In this document: piece by piece, positions 1 to 9,290 of the stretch
Layout of the letters: every line of letters starts with the position of its first letter
How positions within the stretch are numbered: the first letter of the stretch is position 1
Source: Martinezella lusitana
GTDB taxonomy: Bacteria; Pseudomonadota; Alphaproteobacteria; Rhizobiales; Rhizobiaceae
NCBI RefSeq assembly: GCF_016901135.1
Contig: NZ_JAFEVL010000073.1
Span: forward strand, 332,305 to 396,304
Direction: 5' to 3'
DNA: 64,000 bases
Notes under the pieces: generated by a model
What the model was told of the DNA's origin: nothing
What the model saw: only the letters and a program-made list of their open reading frames with translations
Databases searched by the model: none
Translations under genes and position numbers: made by a program

Positions 1-199
1 AACAAGGTTCTAAAACGCACGTTGAAGACACGAATGCTGCACGCAAGACGCCATATCGGCGTCCTCTGCTTTTCTGTGGTCCATCTGCGAAAGCGGATCG
101 GGCCACGTTTTGCGCATTGAGACGATCGTGTGTCGTTGCCGGAGACGGCGATAGTCATGCCCGCAAGGGTGTCGAGATAGATTTATAAGGGATGGTTGA

Positions 200-571
200 A
201 TGCCTACCGTAAACCAGCTGATCCGCAAGCCTCGCCAGGCGCAGGTAAAGCGTAACAAGGTTCCCGCTCTTCAGGAGAACCCGCAGAAGCGCGGCGTTTG
301 CACGCGCGTCTACACGACGACGCCGAAGAAGCCGAACTCGGCTCTGCGTAAGGTCGCAAAGATCCGCCTGACCAATGGCTTCGAAGTCATTGGCTACATT
401 CCGGGTGAAGGTCACAACCTTCAGGAACACTCTGTCGTCATGATCCGTGGCGGCCGCGTAAAGGACCTTCCGGGTGTCCGTTACCACATCATCCGCGGCG
501 TTCTCGATACCCAGGGTGTCAAGAACCGCAAGCAGCGCCGTTCCAAGTACGGTGCAAAGCGTCCGAAGTAA
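200..571 (+). CDS. rpsL: 30S ribosomal protein S12
   Basis: S12 forms part of the decoding centre of the small subunit and is first in the str operon (rpsL-rpsG-fusA-tuf). The 123 residues match the family along their whole length, including the [16 protein letters not shown] block and [13 protein letters not shown]. The two lysines at streptomycin-related positions, K43 and K88, are both present, so the protein looks wild type. The start ATG gives the expected MPTVNQLI N-terminus. About 80 bp separate it from rpsG. The upstream 199 bases hold no recognisable gene. Confidence 0.98.
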
Positions 572-650
572 TTCGGTTTCAGATAATCCGGTGCTGCGCG
601 AGGTTCTCCGCGTGTTAAAGCGCCGCTAAAAGTTGAGAGACGAGAAGTAC

Positions 651-1121
651 ATGTCCAGACGTCACAGAGCAGAAAAGCGCGAGATCAACCCGGACCCGAA
701 GTTCGGCGATCTGGTCGTCACCAAGTTCATGAATGCCATCATGCTCGACGGCAAGAAGTCCGTGGCTGAAAACATCGTATACGGGGCATTCGACTCCGTG
801 CAGGGCAAGGCAAAGCAGGAACCGCTCGGCGTGTTCCACCAGGCTTTGGATAACATCGCTCCGCACGTTGAAGTTCGTTCGCGTCGTGTCGGTGGTGCCA
901 CCTACCAGGTTCCGGTCGATGTTCGCCCGGAGCGTCGTCAGGCTCTTGCCATTCGCTGGCTGATCGCTGCTGCTCGCAAGCGTAACGAAACGACGATGGT
1001 CGACCGCCTCAGCGGCGAACTTCTCGATGCCTCCAACAACCGCGGCGCTGCCGTTAAGAAGCGCGAAGACACGCACAAGATGGCTGATGCCAACCGTGCG
1101 TTCTCGCATTATCGCTGGTAA
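651..1121 (+). CDS. rpsG: 30S ribosomal protein S7
   Basis: S7 nucleates assembly of the 30S head and touches E-site tRNA. I use the ATG at 651, which gives the standard MSRRHRAEKREI N-terminus and 156 residues. An in-frame start at 633 would add an unconserved hexapeptide and lies over the purine-rich ribosome-binding segment GAGAGACGAGAAG. Sequence is conserved throughout (KFGDLVVTKFMN, VGGATYQVPVDVRPERR). It sits 30 bp upstream of fusA in the str operon. Confidence 0.98.
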   Translation: MSRRHRAEKREINPDPKFGDLVVTKFMNAIMLDGKKSVAENIVYGAFDSVQGKAKQEPLGVFHQALDNIAPHVEVRSRRVGGATYQVPVDVRPERRQALAIRWLIAAARKRNETTMVDRLSGELLDASNNRGAAVKKREDTHKMADANRAFSHYRW

Positions 1122-1151
1122 TCCCGAACGGTTTCGGAAAGGCAGTCCATT

Positions 1152-3251
1152 ATGGCTCGCGAATATAAGATCGAAGACTACCGCAATTTCGGTATCATGG
1201 CGCACATCGACGCCGGCAAGACCACGACCACCGAGCGTATTCTTTACTACACCGGCAAGTCGCACAAGATCGGCGAAGTGCACGATGGCGCTGCCACCAT
1301 GGACTGGATGGAGCAGGAGCAGGAGCGTGGCATCACGATCACCTCCGCTGCTACCACGACCTACTGGAAGGGCCGTGACGGCAAGACCCGCCGCTTCAAC
1401 ATTATCGACACTCCCGGCCACGTCGACTTCACCATCGAAGTCGAGCGTTCGCTGCGCGTTCTCGACGGCGCCATCGCGCTGCTCGATGCCAACGCCGGCG
1501 TTGAGCCGCAGACGGAAACCGTCTGGCGTCAGGCCGAGAAGTATAATGTCCCGCGGATGATCTTCTGCAACAAGATGGACAAGACCGGCGCTGATTTCTA
1601 TCGCTCGGTCGAGATGATCAAGACCCGCCTCGGCGCCACCGCTGTCGTCATGCAGCTGCCGATCGGTGCTGAAACCGAATTCAAGGGCGTCGTCGATCTG
1701 ATCGAGATGAATGCTCTCATCTGGCGCGACGAATCGCTCGGCGCTCAGTGGGATGTCGTCGAAATTCCGGAAGACCTGAAGGCCAAGGCTGCTGAATACC
1801 GCGAAAAGCTGATCGAGACCGTTGTCGAGATCGACGAAGCCGCGACTGAAGCCTACCTCGAAGGCAACCTGCCTGATAACGATCAGATCCGCGCGCTCGT
1901 CCGTCGCGGTACGATCGACGTCAAGTTCCATCCGATGTTCTGCGGCACCGCCTTCAAGAACAAGGGTGTTCAGCCGCTGCTCGACGCCGTTGTCGACTAC
2001 CTGCCGTCGCCGGCTGATATTCCGGCGATCAAGGGCATCGATTTCAAGACCGAAGCCGAGATCGAACGTCATGCTGACGACAGCGAGCCGTTGTCCATGC
2101 TGGCATTCAAGATCATGAACGACCCCTTCGTCGGTTCGCTGACCTTCGCCCGCGTCTACTCCGGCAAGCTCGAAAAGGGCGCGTCGGTCATGAACACGGT
2201 CAAGGACAAGCGCGAGCGTGTCGGCCGTATGCTGCAGATGCACTCGAACTCGCGTGAAGACATCGAAGAAGCCTTCGCTGGCGACATCGTCGCTCTGGCC
2301 GGCCTCAAGGAAACCACCACTGGCGATACGCTCTGCGATCCGCTGAAGCCGGTTATCCTCGAGCGCATGGAATTCCCCGAGCCGGTCATCCAGATCGCGA
2401 TCGAGCCGAAGACCAAGGGCGACCAGGAAAAGATGGGCCTCGCGCTCAACCGCCTGGCTGCAGAAGACCCGTCCTTCCGCGTGAAGACGGACCAGGAATC
2501 GGGCCAGACGATCATCGCCGGCATGGGTGAACTTCACCTCGACATCATCGTCGACCGCATGCGTCGTGAATTCAAGGTTGAAGCAACTGTCGGCGCGCCG
2601 CAGGTTGCTTACCGTGAAACCATCACGCGTCAGACGGAAAAGGACTACACCCACAAGAAGCAGTCGGGTGGTACCGGTCAGTTCGCTCGCGTCAAGATCG
2701 TGTTCGAACCGAACCCGGAAGGCGACGATTTCAAGTTCGAGTCCAAGATCGTTGGCGGTTCCGTTCCGAAGGAATACATCCCGGGCGTTCAGAAGGGCAT
2801 CGAAAGCGTTCTGTCTTCGGGCCCGTTGGCTGGCTTCCCGATGCTCGGCGTCAAGGCGACGCTCATCGATGGTGCCTACCACGACGTCGACTCGTCGGTT
2901 CTGGCCTTCGAAATTGCCTCGCGTGCTTGCTTCCGTGAAGCAGCCCGCGAAGCTGGCGCCCAGCTCCTCGAGCCGATGATGAAGGTCGAAGTCGTGACGC
3001 CGGAAGACTACGTCGGCGACGTCATTGGTGACCTGAACTCGCGTCGTGGTCAGATCCAAGGCCAGGAAAGCCGCGGTGTCGCTGTTGTCATCAACGCGAA
3101 CGTCCCGCTGGCGAACATGTTCAAGTACGTCGATAACCTGCGTTCCATGTCTCAGGGCCGTGCACAGTACACGATGACCTTCGATCATTACGCGCCGGTT
3201 CCGTCGAACGTCTCACAGGAAATCCAGGCAAAGTATTCCGGTCAGAAGTGA
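1152..3251 (+). CDS. fusA: elongation factor G
   Basis: EF-G is the GTPase that drives tRNA-mRNA translocation. The 699-residue protein has the G1 motif AHIDAGKTT near residue 17, the switch II motif DTPGHVDF, and NKMDK for guanine recognition, followed by the usual domains II-V. The length is standard for Rhizobiales. It is the third gene of the str operon. The last coding bases, the TGA stop and the following 9 bases form a perfect 12-bp inverted repeat (3233-3260), described separately. Confidence 0.98.
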   Translation: MAREYKIEDYRNFGIMAHIDAGKTTTTERILYYTGKSHKIGEVHDGAATMDWMEQEQERGITITSAATTTYWKGRDGKTRRFNIIDTPGHVDFTIEVERSLRVLDGAIALLDANAGVEPQTETVWRQAEKYNVPRMIFCNKMDKTGADFYRSVEMIKTRLGATAVVMQLPIGAETEFKGVVDLIEMNALIWRDESLGAQWDVVEIPEDLKAKAAEYREKLIETVVEIDEAATEAYLEGNLPDNDQIRALVRRGTIDVKFHPMFCGTAFKNKGVQPLLDAVVDYLPSPADIPAIKGIDFKTEAEIERHADDSEPLSMLAFKIMNDPFVGSLTFARVYSGKLEKGASVMNTVKDKRERVGRMLQMHSNSREDIEEAFAGDIVALAGLKETTTGDTLCDPLKPVILERMEFPEPVIQIAIEPKTKGDQEKMGLALNRLAAEDPSFRVKTDQESGQTIIAGMGELHLDIIVDRMRREFKVEATVGAPQVAYRETITRQTEKDYTHKKQSGGTGQFARVKIVFEPNPEGDDFKFESKIVGGSVPKEYIPGVQKGIESVLSSGPLAGFPMLGVKATLIDGAYHDVDSSVLAFEIASRACFREAAREAGAQLLEPMMKVEVVTPEDYVGDVIGDLNSRRGQIQGQESRGVAVVINANVPLANMFKYVDNLRSMSQGRAQYTMTFDHYAPVPSNVSQEIQAKYSGQK

Positions 3252-3260
3252 CCGGAATAC
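3233..3260 (+). promoter_or_regulatory. perfect stem-loop enclosing the fusA stop codon
   Basis: GTATTCCGGTCA (3233-3244) is exactly repeated in inverse orientation at 3249-3260, with a 4-nt GAAG loop. The TGA stop of fusA (3249-3251) lies inside the right arm. No T-tract follows, so this does not look like an intrinsic terminator. An mRNA stability or processing element between fusA and tuf is one possibility, but function is inferred only. Confidence 0.6.
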
Positions 3261-3318
3261 CAATTGACCGATAACAAAAATTGATCCCCTCGGGGACAGG
3301 AAAAATGGAGAGCCGAAA

Positions 3319-4494
3319 ATGGCAAAGAGTAAGTTTGAGCGCAATAAGCCGCACGTTAACATTGGTACGATTGGGCACGTTGACCACGGCAAGACGTCTC
3401 TGACGGCAGCGATCACGAAGTACTTCGGCGAGTACAAGGCGTATGACCAGATCGACGCTGCTCCGGAAGAAAAGGCACGTGGCATCACGATCTCGACGGC
3501 GCACGTCGAATACGAGACGCCGGCCCGTCACTATGCGCACGTCGACTGCCCTGGCCACGCCGACTATGTGAAGAACATGATCACCGGTGCCGCACAGATG
3601 GACGGCGCGATCCTGGTTTGCTCGGCCGCCGACGGCCCGATGCCGCAGACGCGCGAGCACATCCTGCTTGCTCGCCAGGTTGGCGTTCCGGCGATCGTTG
3701 TGTTCCTGAACAAGGTCGACCAGGTTGACGACGCCGAGCTTCTGGAGCTGGTCGAGCTCGAAGTTCGCGAATTGCTGTCGTCCTACGACTTCCCGGGCGA
3801 CGACATTCCGGTCGTCAAGGGTTCGGCACTTGCTGCTCTTGAAGACAGCGACAAGAAGATCGGCGAAGACGCGATCCGCGAGCTGATGGCAGCTGTTGAC
3901 GCCTACATCCCGACGCCTGAGCGTCCGATCGACCAGCCGTTCCTGATGCCGATCGAAGACGTGTTCTCGATCTCTGGCCGTGGTACGGTTGTGACGGGCC
4001 GCGTCGAGCGCGGGATCGTCAAGGTTGGTGAAGAAGTCGAGATCGTCGGCATTCGTCCGACGTCGAAGACGACGGTGACCGGCGTTGAAATGTTCCGCAA
4101 GCTGCTCGATCAGGGCCAGGCCGGCGACAACATCGGCGCGCTGATCCGCGGTGTGAACCGTGACGGCGTCGAGCGTGGCCAGATCCTGTGCAAGCCGGGT
4201 TCTGTCAAGCCGCACAAGAAGTTCATGGCCGAAGCCTACATCCTGACGAAGGAAGAGGGCGGCCGTCATACGCCGTTCTTCACGAACTACCGTCCGCAGT
4301 TCTACTTCCGCACGACGGATGTGACCGGCATCGTGACGCTTCCGGAAGGCACGGAAATGGTCATGCCGGGCGACAACGTCACGGTTGCTGTTGAGCTGAT
4401 CGTGCCGATCGCGATGGAAGAAAAGCTGCGCTTCGCTATCCGCGAAGGCGGCCGTACCGTCGGCGCAGGCATCGTCGCCTCCATCGTCGAGTAA
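3319..4494 (+). CDS. tuf: elongation factor Tu
   Basis: EF-Tu delivers aminoacyl-tRNA to the ribosome. The 391 residues contain GHVDHGKTS (G1), DCPGHADY (G3) and NKVDQ (G4), then the two beta-barrel domains ending VGAGIVASIVE. It closes the str operon and is followed by a 162-bp gap before rpsJ. That gap holds a 9-bp stem (4534-4542 with 4550-4558) but no T-tract. Many rhizobia carry a second tuf copy elsewhere; this window cannot show that. Confidence 0.98.
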   Translation: MAKSKFERNKPHVNIGTIGHVDHGKTSLTAAITKYFGEYKAYDQIDAAPEEKARGITISTAHVEYETPARHYAHVDCPGHADYVKNMITGAAQMDGAILVCSAADGPMPQTREHILLARQVGVPAIVVFLNKVDQVDDAELLELVELEVRELLSSYDFPGDDIPVVKGSALAALEDSDKKIGEDAIRELMAAVDAYIPTPERPIDQPFLMPIEDVFSISGRGTVVTGRVERGIVKVGEEVEIVGIRPTSKTTVTGVEMFRKLLDQGQAGDNIGALIRGVNRDGVERGQILCKPGSVKPHKKFMAEAYILTKEEGGRHTPFFTNYRPQFYFRTTDVTGIVTLPEGTEMVMPGDNVTVAVELIVPIAMEEKLRFAIREGGRTVGAGIVASIVE

Positions 4495-4656
4495 TAAGCA
4501 GGCGGCTGGGTCAAGGCCCGCAAATGAATGATGGGGACGCCGGTGAATTCGGTGTCCCTCTCGATCTTTGAAACCGGTGGCCCGCCTCAGGTAACTAAAG
4601 CTAAAGACGTGTCTTTTAGAGAGACGCGCGGATAACAAACACAAGGATAAAGTCGA

Positions 4657-4965
4657 ATGAACGGCCAGAATATCCGCATCCGCCTTAAGGCGTTCGATCA
4701 TCGGATTCTCGACGCTTCCACGCGCGAGATCGTATCGACGGCTAAGCGCACCGGTGCTAGCGTCCGGGGCCCCGTTCCGCTTCCGACCCGTATCGAGAAG
4801 TTCACGGTTAACCGGTCCCCGCACATCGACAAGAAGAGCCGCGAGCAGTTCGAGATGCGCACGCACAAGCGCCTTCTCGACATCGTTGACCCGACCCCGC
4901 AGACGGTAGATGCGCTGATGAAGCTCGATCTCGCCGCCGGTGTCGATGTTGAGATCAAGCTCTGA
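4657..4965 (+). CDS. rpsJ: 30S ribosomal protein S10
   Basis: S10 is the first gene of the S10 operon; the protein also acts as NusE in antitermination complexes. The 102 residues show the conserved IRIRLKAFDHRILD start, the GPVPLPT loop and SREQFEMRTHKRLLDI. It has an AAGGA ribosome-binding site (CACAAGGATAAAGTCG before the ATG). rplC follows 39 bp later. Confidence 0.98.
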   Translation: MNGQNIRIRLKAFDHRILDASTREIVSTAKRTGASVRGPVPLPTRIEKFTVNRSPHIDKKSREQFEMRTHKRLLDIVDPTPQTVDALMKLDLAAGVDVEIKL

Positions 4966-5004
4966 GACCTTGGGTTCTCGAGCTGAATGAGAAGGATTGA
5001 ACCG

Positions 5005-5646
5005 ATGCGTTCAGGTGTGATTGCACAGAAGGTGGGAATGACGCGCGTCTACAACGACGCCGGCGAGCACGTCCCGGTTACCGTATTGCGTATGGAAAGC
5101 TGCCAGGTCGTGGCCCAGCGCACAGTTGAAAAGAATGGCTACACCGCAGTACAGCTCGGTGCCGGCCAGGCGAAAGTTAAGAACACGACGAAGGCCCTGC
5201 GCGGCCATTTCGCCGTCGCAAGCGTAGAGCCGAAGGCCAAGCTCGCAGAATTCCGTGTCACGGAAGACAATCTGCTCGACGTTGGCACCGAGCTCAGCGC
5301 GGGTCACTTCACGGCGGGTCAGCTCGTCGACGTGACCGGCACGACGGTCGGTAAGGGCTTTGCCGGCGCCATCAAGCGCCACGGCTTCGGCGGTCTGCGT
5401 GCCACGCACGGTGTGTCGGTTTCGCACCGCTCGCACGGTTCGACCGGCTCGCGCCAGGATCCGGGCAAGGTGTTCAAGAATAAGAAGATGGCTGGTCACA
5501 TGGGCCAGACGCGCGTGACGACGCAGAACCTTGAAGTGGTATCGACCGATGAAAATCGCGGTCTGATCCTCGTCAAGGGCGCGGTTCCCGGCTCCAAGGG
5601 TGCCTGGATCATCGTGCGCGACGCCGTCAAGTCGGCATCGAAGTAA
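5005..5646 (+). CDS. rplC: 50S ribosomal protein L3
   Basis: L3 is an early-assembly 23S rRNA-binding protein near the peptidyl transferase centre. The ATG at 5005 gives MRSGVIAQKVGMTRVY and 213 residues. The upstream in-frame ATG at 4987 is rejected because its codons are the Shine-Dalgarno itself (AGAAGGA). The conserved GFAGAIKRHGF and SHGSTGSRQDPGKVFKNKKMAGHMG segments are intact. It is followed at 13 bp by rplD. Confidence 0.98.
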   Translation: MRSGVIAQKVGMTRVYNDAGEHVPVTVLRMESCQVVAQRTVEKNGYTAVQLGAGQAKVKNTTKALRGHFAVASVEPKAKLAEFRVTEDNLLDVGTELSAGHFTAGQLVDVTGTTVGKGFAGAIKRHGFGGLRATHGVSVSHRSHGSTGSRQDPGKVFKNKKMAGHMGQTRVTTQNLEVVSTDENRGLILVKGAVPGSKGAWIIVRDAVKSASK

Positions 5647-5659
5647 GGGAGCCAAACCA

Positions 5660-6280
5660 ATGGAATTGAACGTCAAGACCCTCGAGGGCAAAGACGCTGG
5701 GAAGGTTTCCCTTTCTGATGCGATTTTCGGCCTCGAACCGCGTGAAGATATCATCGCACGCGTCATTCGCTGGCAGCTTGCCAAGAAGCGCCAGGGCACG
5801 CACAAGGCTAAGGGCCGCGCAGAAGTGTGGCGCACCGGCGCCAAGATGTACAAGCAGAAGGGTACGGGCCGCGCTCGTCACCATTCGGCTCGTGCTCCGC
5901 AGTTCCGTGGCGGTGGTAAGGCTCACGGCCCGGTCGTGCGCAGCCATGAACATGACCTGCCGAAGAAGGTTCGCGCCCTCGGCTTGCGTCTTGCTCTCTC
6001 CGCTAAGTTCAAGGCCGAGGATGTTATCATTCTCGACAGCCTCGTTGCAGCTGATGCCAAGACCAAGGTTCTGGCCGGCGCTTTCGAGACGCTGGGCCTG
6101 ACCAATGCGCTCTTCATCGGTGGTGCCGAGCTCGACAGCAACTTCAAGCTCGCAGCCGCCAACATCCCGAATATCGATGTTCTGCCGGTTCAGGGCATCA
6201 ATGTTTATGACATCCTGCGCCGCGGCAAGCTCGTCCTGTCCAAGGCTGCAGTTGAAGCTCTAGAGGAGCGATTCAAGTGA
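5660..6280 (+). CDS. rplD: 50S ribosomal protein L4
   Basis: L4 lines the exit tunnel and in some bacteria represses the S10 operon. The start at 5660 gives MELNVKTLEGKDAGKVSL and 206 residues. The extended loop region (KMYKQKGTGRARHHSARAP, RGGGKAHGP) is present. An earlier in-frame ATG at 5600 lies inside rplC and has no support. The stop overlaps the GTG start of rplW by 4 nt, suggesting translational coupling. Confidence 0.98.
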   Translation: MELNVKTLEGKDAGKVSLSDAIFGLEPREDIIARVIRWQLAKKRQGTHKAKGRAEVWRTGAKMYKQKGTGRARHHSARAPQFRGGGKAHGPVVRSHEHDLPKKVRALGLRLALSAKFKAEDVIILDSLVAADAKTKVLAGAFETLGLTNALFIGGAELDSNFKLAAANIPNIDVLPVQGINVYDILRRGKLVLSKAAVEALEERFK

Positions 6281-6570
6281 CGGATCTTCGCCATTACGAT
6301 GTGATCGTTTCTCCTGCGATCACCGAAAAGTCCACGCTGCTTTCGGACAATAACCAGGTTGTTTTCAACGTTGCCAAGACCGCGACGAAGCCAGAAATCA
6401 AGGCTGCCGTCGAAGCGCTGTTCGGCGTCAAGGTTACGGCCGTCAACACTCTGCTGCGCCTGGGCAAGACCAAGCGGTTTAAAGGTCTCGTCGGCAAGCA
6501 GAAGGACGTGAAGAAGGCTATCGTGACGCTCGCCGAAGGCCAGTCGATCGACGTCTCCACCGGTCTCTGA
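6277..6570 (+). CDS. rplW: 50S ribosomal protein L23
   Basis: L23 sits at the tunnel exit and is a docking point for SRP and trigger factor. The 97 residues begin with a GTG start (GTGACG) that overlaps the rplD stop by 4 nt. The family pattern HYDVIVSPAITEKST is followed by KPEIKAAVEALFGVKVTAVNT. rplB begins 11 bp downstream. Confidence 0.97.
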   Translation: MTDLRHYDVIVSPAITEKSTLLSDNNQVVFNVAKTATKPEIKAAVEALFGVKVTAVNTLLRLGKTKRFKGLVGKQKDVKKAIVTLAEGQSIDVSTGL

Positions 6571-6581
6571 GGAATAAGAAA

Positions 6582-7418
6582 ATGGCATTGAAAACATTCA
6601 ATCCGACGACCCCGAGCCAGCGCCAGCTGGTCATCGTCGACCGGTCTTCGCTTTACAAGGGCAAGCCGGTCAAGACCCTGACCGAAGGCCTGTCCTCCAA
6701 GGGTGGTCGCAACAACCTGGGCCGCATCACCGTGCGCTTCCAGGGCGGTGGTCACAAGCGCACCTATCGTCTGGTCGACTTCAAGCGTCGCAAGTTCGAC
6801 GTCGAGGGCACTGTCGAGCGCATCGAATACGATCCGAACCGTACCGCTTACATCGCTCTGGTGAAGTACACGGACGGCGAACTGGCCTATATCATCGCTC
6901 CGCAGCGTCTCGCTGCCGGCGACAAGGTCATCGCTTCCGAGAAGGCTGTGGACGTGAAGCCAGGCAACACCATGCCGCTTCAGTTCATCCCGGTCGGCTC
7001 CATCATCCACAACGTGGAAATGAAGCCGGGCAAGGGCGGCCAGATCGCTCGCTCCGCTGGCTCCTACGCCCAGCTCGTCGGTCGTGACCAGGGCATGGCG
7101 ATCCTTCGCCTGAACTCTGGCGAACAGCGCCTCGTGCATGGCACTTGCCTTGCAACGATCGGCGCGGTTTCGAACCCGGACCACGGCAACATCAACGATG
7201 GCAAGGCCGGTCGTTCGCGTTGGCGCGGTAAGAAGCCGCACGTCCGCGGCGTCGTCATGAACCCGGTCGACCATCCGCACGGCGGCGGTGAAGGCCGCAC
7301 CTCCGGTGGTCGCCATCCGGTGACCCCATGGGGTAAGCCGACCAAGGGCAAGCGTACGCGGTCGAACAAGTCGACCGATAAAATGATTATGCGCTCGCGC
7401 CATCAGCGCAAGAAGTAA
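6582..7418 (+). CDS. rplB: 50S ribosomal protein L2
   Basis: L2 binds 23S rRNA close to the peptidyl transferase centre. The 278-residue sequence includes GRNNLGRITVRFQGGGHKR and the conserved NPVDHPHGGGEGR histidine segment, followed by the basic C-terminal tail. Length and order (rplW-rplB-rpsS) are standard. No anomaly is seen. Confidence 0.98.
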   Translation: MALKTFNPTTPSQRQLVIVDRSSLYKGKPVKTLTEGLSSKGGRNNLGRITVRFQGGGHKRTYRLVDFKRRKFDVEGTVERIEYDPNRTAYIALVKYTDGELAYIIAPQRLAAGDKVIASEKAVDVKPGNTMPLQFIPVGSIIHNVEMKPGKGGQIARSAGSYAQLVGRDQGMAILRLNSGEQRLVHGTCLATIGAVSNPDHGNINDGKAGRSRWRGKKPHVRGVVMNPVDHPHGGGEGRTSGGRHPVTPWGKPTKGKRTRSNKSTDKMIMRSRHQRKK

Positions 7419-7433
7419 GAGAGGAAGTCTCAA

Positions 7434-7712
7434 GTGGCTCGTTCAGTATGGAAAGGTCCGTTTGTTGACGGCTATCTTCTCAAGAAGGCTGAGAAGGTGC
7501 GTGAAGGCGGACGAAACGAAATAATCAAGATGTGGAGCCGTCGCTCCACCATCATGCCGCAGTTCGTTGGTCTTACCTTCGGCGTCTACAACGGCAGCAA
7601 GCACATTCCGGTCAGCGTCAATGAAGACATGGTCGGACACAAGTTCGGCGAGTTCGCCCCGACCCGTACCTATTATGGTCACGGTGCGGACAAGAAGGCG
7701 AAGAGGAAGTAA
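7434..7712 (+). CDS. rpsS: 30S ribosomal protein S19
   Basis: S19 partners S13 in the head of the 30S subunit. The 92 residues start at a GTG (GTGGCTCGTTCAG), giving MARSVWKGPFVDGYLL, and contain WSRRSTIMPQFVGLTFGVYNG. The Shine-Dalgarno GAGAGGAAG lies upstream. It ends 2 bp before rplV. Confidence 0.98.
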   Translation: MARSVWKGPFVDGYLLKKAEKVREGGRNEIIKMWSRRSTIMPQFVGLTFGVYNGSKHIPVSVNEDMVGHKFGEFAPTRTYYGHGADKKAKRK

Positions 7713-7714
7713 CA

Positions 7715-8104
7715 ATGGGCAAGGCAAAAACCGAACGCCGGCTGAAGGACAACGAGGCGCAGGCAATTGCGCGCACGCTCCGCGTCAGCCCGCAGAAGCT
7801 CAACCTGGTCGCGGCTTCGATCCGCGGCAAGAAGGTTGATCGTGCACTCGCAGAGCTGGAATTCTCCCGCAAGCGCATCGCAGGCGCCGTCAAGAAGACG
7901 CTTGAATCTGCGATTGCCAATGCAGAGAACAACCACGATCTCGACGTTGACTCGCTCGTCGTGGCGGAAGCCTACGTCGGCAAGTCGATCGTCATGAAGC
8001 GTTTCCACGCTCGTGGCCGTGGCCGTGCGTCTCGCATCGAGCGTCCGTTCGCGCATCTGACGATCGTCGTTCGTGAAGTGGAAGCTCAAGGGGAGGTCGC
8101 ATAA
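7715..8104 (+). CDS. rplV: 50S ribosomal protein L22
   Basis: L22 contributes a hairpin to the nascent-peptide exit tunnel. The 129 residues show RVSPQKLNLVAASIRGKKVDRAL, the KSIVMKRFHARGRGRASRIERP tip and the final beta strand. The last base of its TAA stop is the first base of the rpsC ATG, indicating coupled translation. Confidence 0.98.
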   Translation: MGKAKTERRLKDNEAQAIARTLRVSPQKLNLVAASIRGKKVDRALAELEFSRKRIAGAVKKTLESAIANAENNHDLDVDSLVVAEAYVGKSIVMKRFHARGRGRASRIERPFAHLTIVVREVEAQGEVA

Positions 8105-8829
8105 TGGGTCAGAAAATCAATCCGATCGGTTTTCGTCTTGGCATCAACCGTACCTGGGATAGCCGCTGGTTCGCGGACAATGCCGAGTATGGCCAGCTTC
8201 TCCACGAAGACCTGAAGATGCGCAAGTTCGTCATGAACGAACTGAAGCAGGCTGGTATCTCCAAGGTGGTCATCGAGCGTCCGCACAAGAAGTGCCGCGT
8301 CACGATCCACTCGGCTCGTCCGGGCCTGATCATCGGCAAGAAGGGCGCTGACATCGACAAGCTCCGCAAGAAGCTGTCGGACATGACGAATTCCGAAACG
8401 CACCTCAACATCGTTGAAGTGCGCAAGCCGGAAATCGATGCGACGCTGGTTGCCCAGTCGATCGCTCAGCAGCTCGAGCGCCGTGTTGCTTTCCGTCGCG
8501 CCATGAAGCGCGCCGTTCAGTCCGCGATGCGTCTTGGCGCCGAAGGCATCAAGATCACCTGCGCCGGCCGTCTCGGCGGTGCTGAAATCGCTCGTACGGA
8601 ATGGTACCGCGAAGGTCGCGTGCCGCTGCATACGCTGCGCGCCGACATCGACTACGGTACGGCTGAAGCAGAAACCGCTTTCGGCATCTGCGGCATCAAG
8701 GTTTGGATCTTCAAGGGCGAAATTCTTGAGCATGATCCGATGGCCTCCGAACGCCGTGCGATGGAAGGCGACGCCCAGGGTCCGGCTAGCCGTGATCGCG
8801 ATAGAGACCGCCGCCGCGACAACGCTTGA
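8104..8829 (+). CDS. rpsC: 30S ribosomal protein S3
   Basis: S3 lies at the mRNA entry channel. The 241-residue protein has an N-terminal KH-type domain with the GLIIGKKGADIDKLRKKL loop, then the C-terminal S3 domain with RRVAFRRAMKRAVQSAMR. The C-terminal tail after about residue 215 is charged (RDRDRDRRRDN), as is usual in rhizobia. rplP follows 36 bp later. Confidence 0.98.
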   Translation: MGQKINPIGFRLGINRTWDSRWFADNAEYGQLLHEDLKMRKFVMNELKQAGISKVVIERPHKKCRVTIHSARPGLIIGKKGADIDKLRKKLSDMTNSETHLNIVEVRKPEIDATLVAQSIAQQLERRVAFRRAMKRAVQSAMRLGAEGIKITCAGRLGGAEIARTEWYREGRVPLHTLRADIDYGTAEAETAFGICGIKVWIFKGEILEHDPMASERRAMEGDAQGPASRDRDRDRRRDNA

Positions 8830-8865
8830 TAGCGTTCGTGGCAGATAAGTTCGGAGAATAGGAAA

Positions 8866-9279
8866 ATGTTGCAGCCAAAGCGTACGAAGTACCGCAAGCA
8901 ATTTAAGGGCCGCATCAAGGGCGTTGCCAAGGGTGGTTCTGATCTGGCGTTCGGCGAATTCGGCCTGAAGTCGCAGGAGCCTAACCGCGTCAACGCTCGT
9001 GAGATCGAAGCGGCTCGCCGCGCGATCACCCGTCATATGAAGCGTGCCGGCCGTGTGTGGATCCGCGTGTTCCCGGATGTTCCGGTAACCAAGAAGCCGA
9101 CCGAAGTCCGTATGGGTAAGGGTAAGGGCTCTGTCGAATACTGGGCATGCAAGGTCAAGCCCGGCCGTATGATGTTCGAGATCGATGGTGTGAGCGAAGA
9201 AATAGCTCGTGAGGCTCTGCGCCTTGGTTCCGCCAAGCTCTCGGTCAAGACGCGCTTCGTGCAGCGCATTGCAGAGTAA
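8866..9279 (+). CDS. rplP: 50S ribosomal protein L16
   Basis: L16 is needed for A-site tRNA accommodation. The 137 residues start MLQPKRTKYRKQFKGRIKG and contain the conserved RKIRV-like strand (GRVWIRVFPDVPVTKKP) and GKGKGSVEYWACKVKPGRMMFE. Length is normal. A clear AGGA-type ribosome-binding site precedes the ATG. Confidence 0.98.
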   Translation: MLQPKRTKYRKQFKGRIKGVAKGGSDLAFGEFGLKSQEPNRVNAREIEAARRAITRHMKRAGRVWIRVFPDVPVTKKPTEVRMGKGKGSVEYWACKVKPGRMMFEIDGVSEEIAREALRLGSAKLSVKTRFVQRIAE

Positions 9280-9290
9280 GGAAGAAGCTC

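Noticed and set aside
615..3188. Long open frame of 857 codons on the minus strand opposite rpsG and fusA
   Set aside because: It mirrors the codon bias of fusA, matches no family pattern and overlaps well-established genes completely.
3121..4866. 581-codon minus-strand frame opposite tuf and rpsJ
   Set aside because: Arg/Asp/His-rich composition typical of an antisense shadow of GC-rich ribosomal genes.
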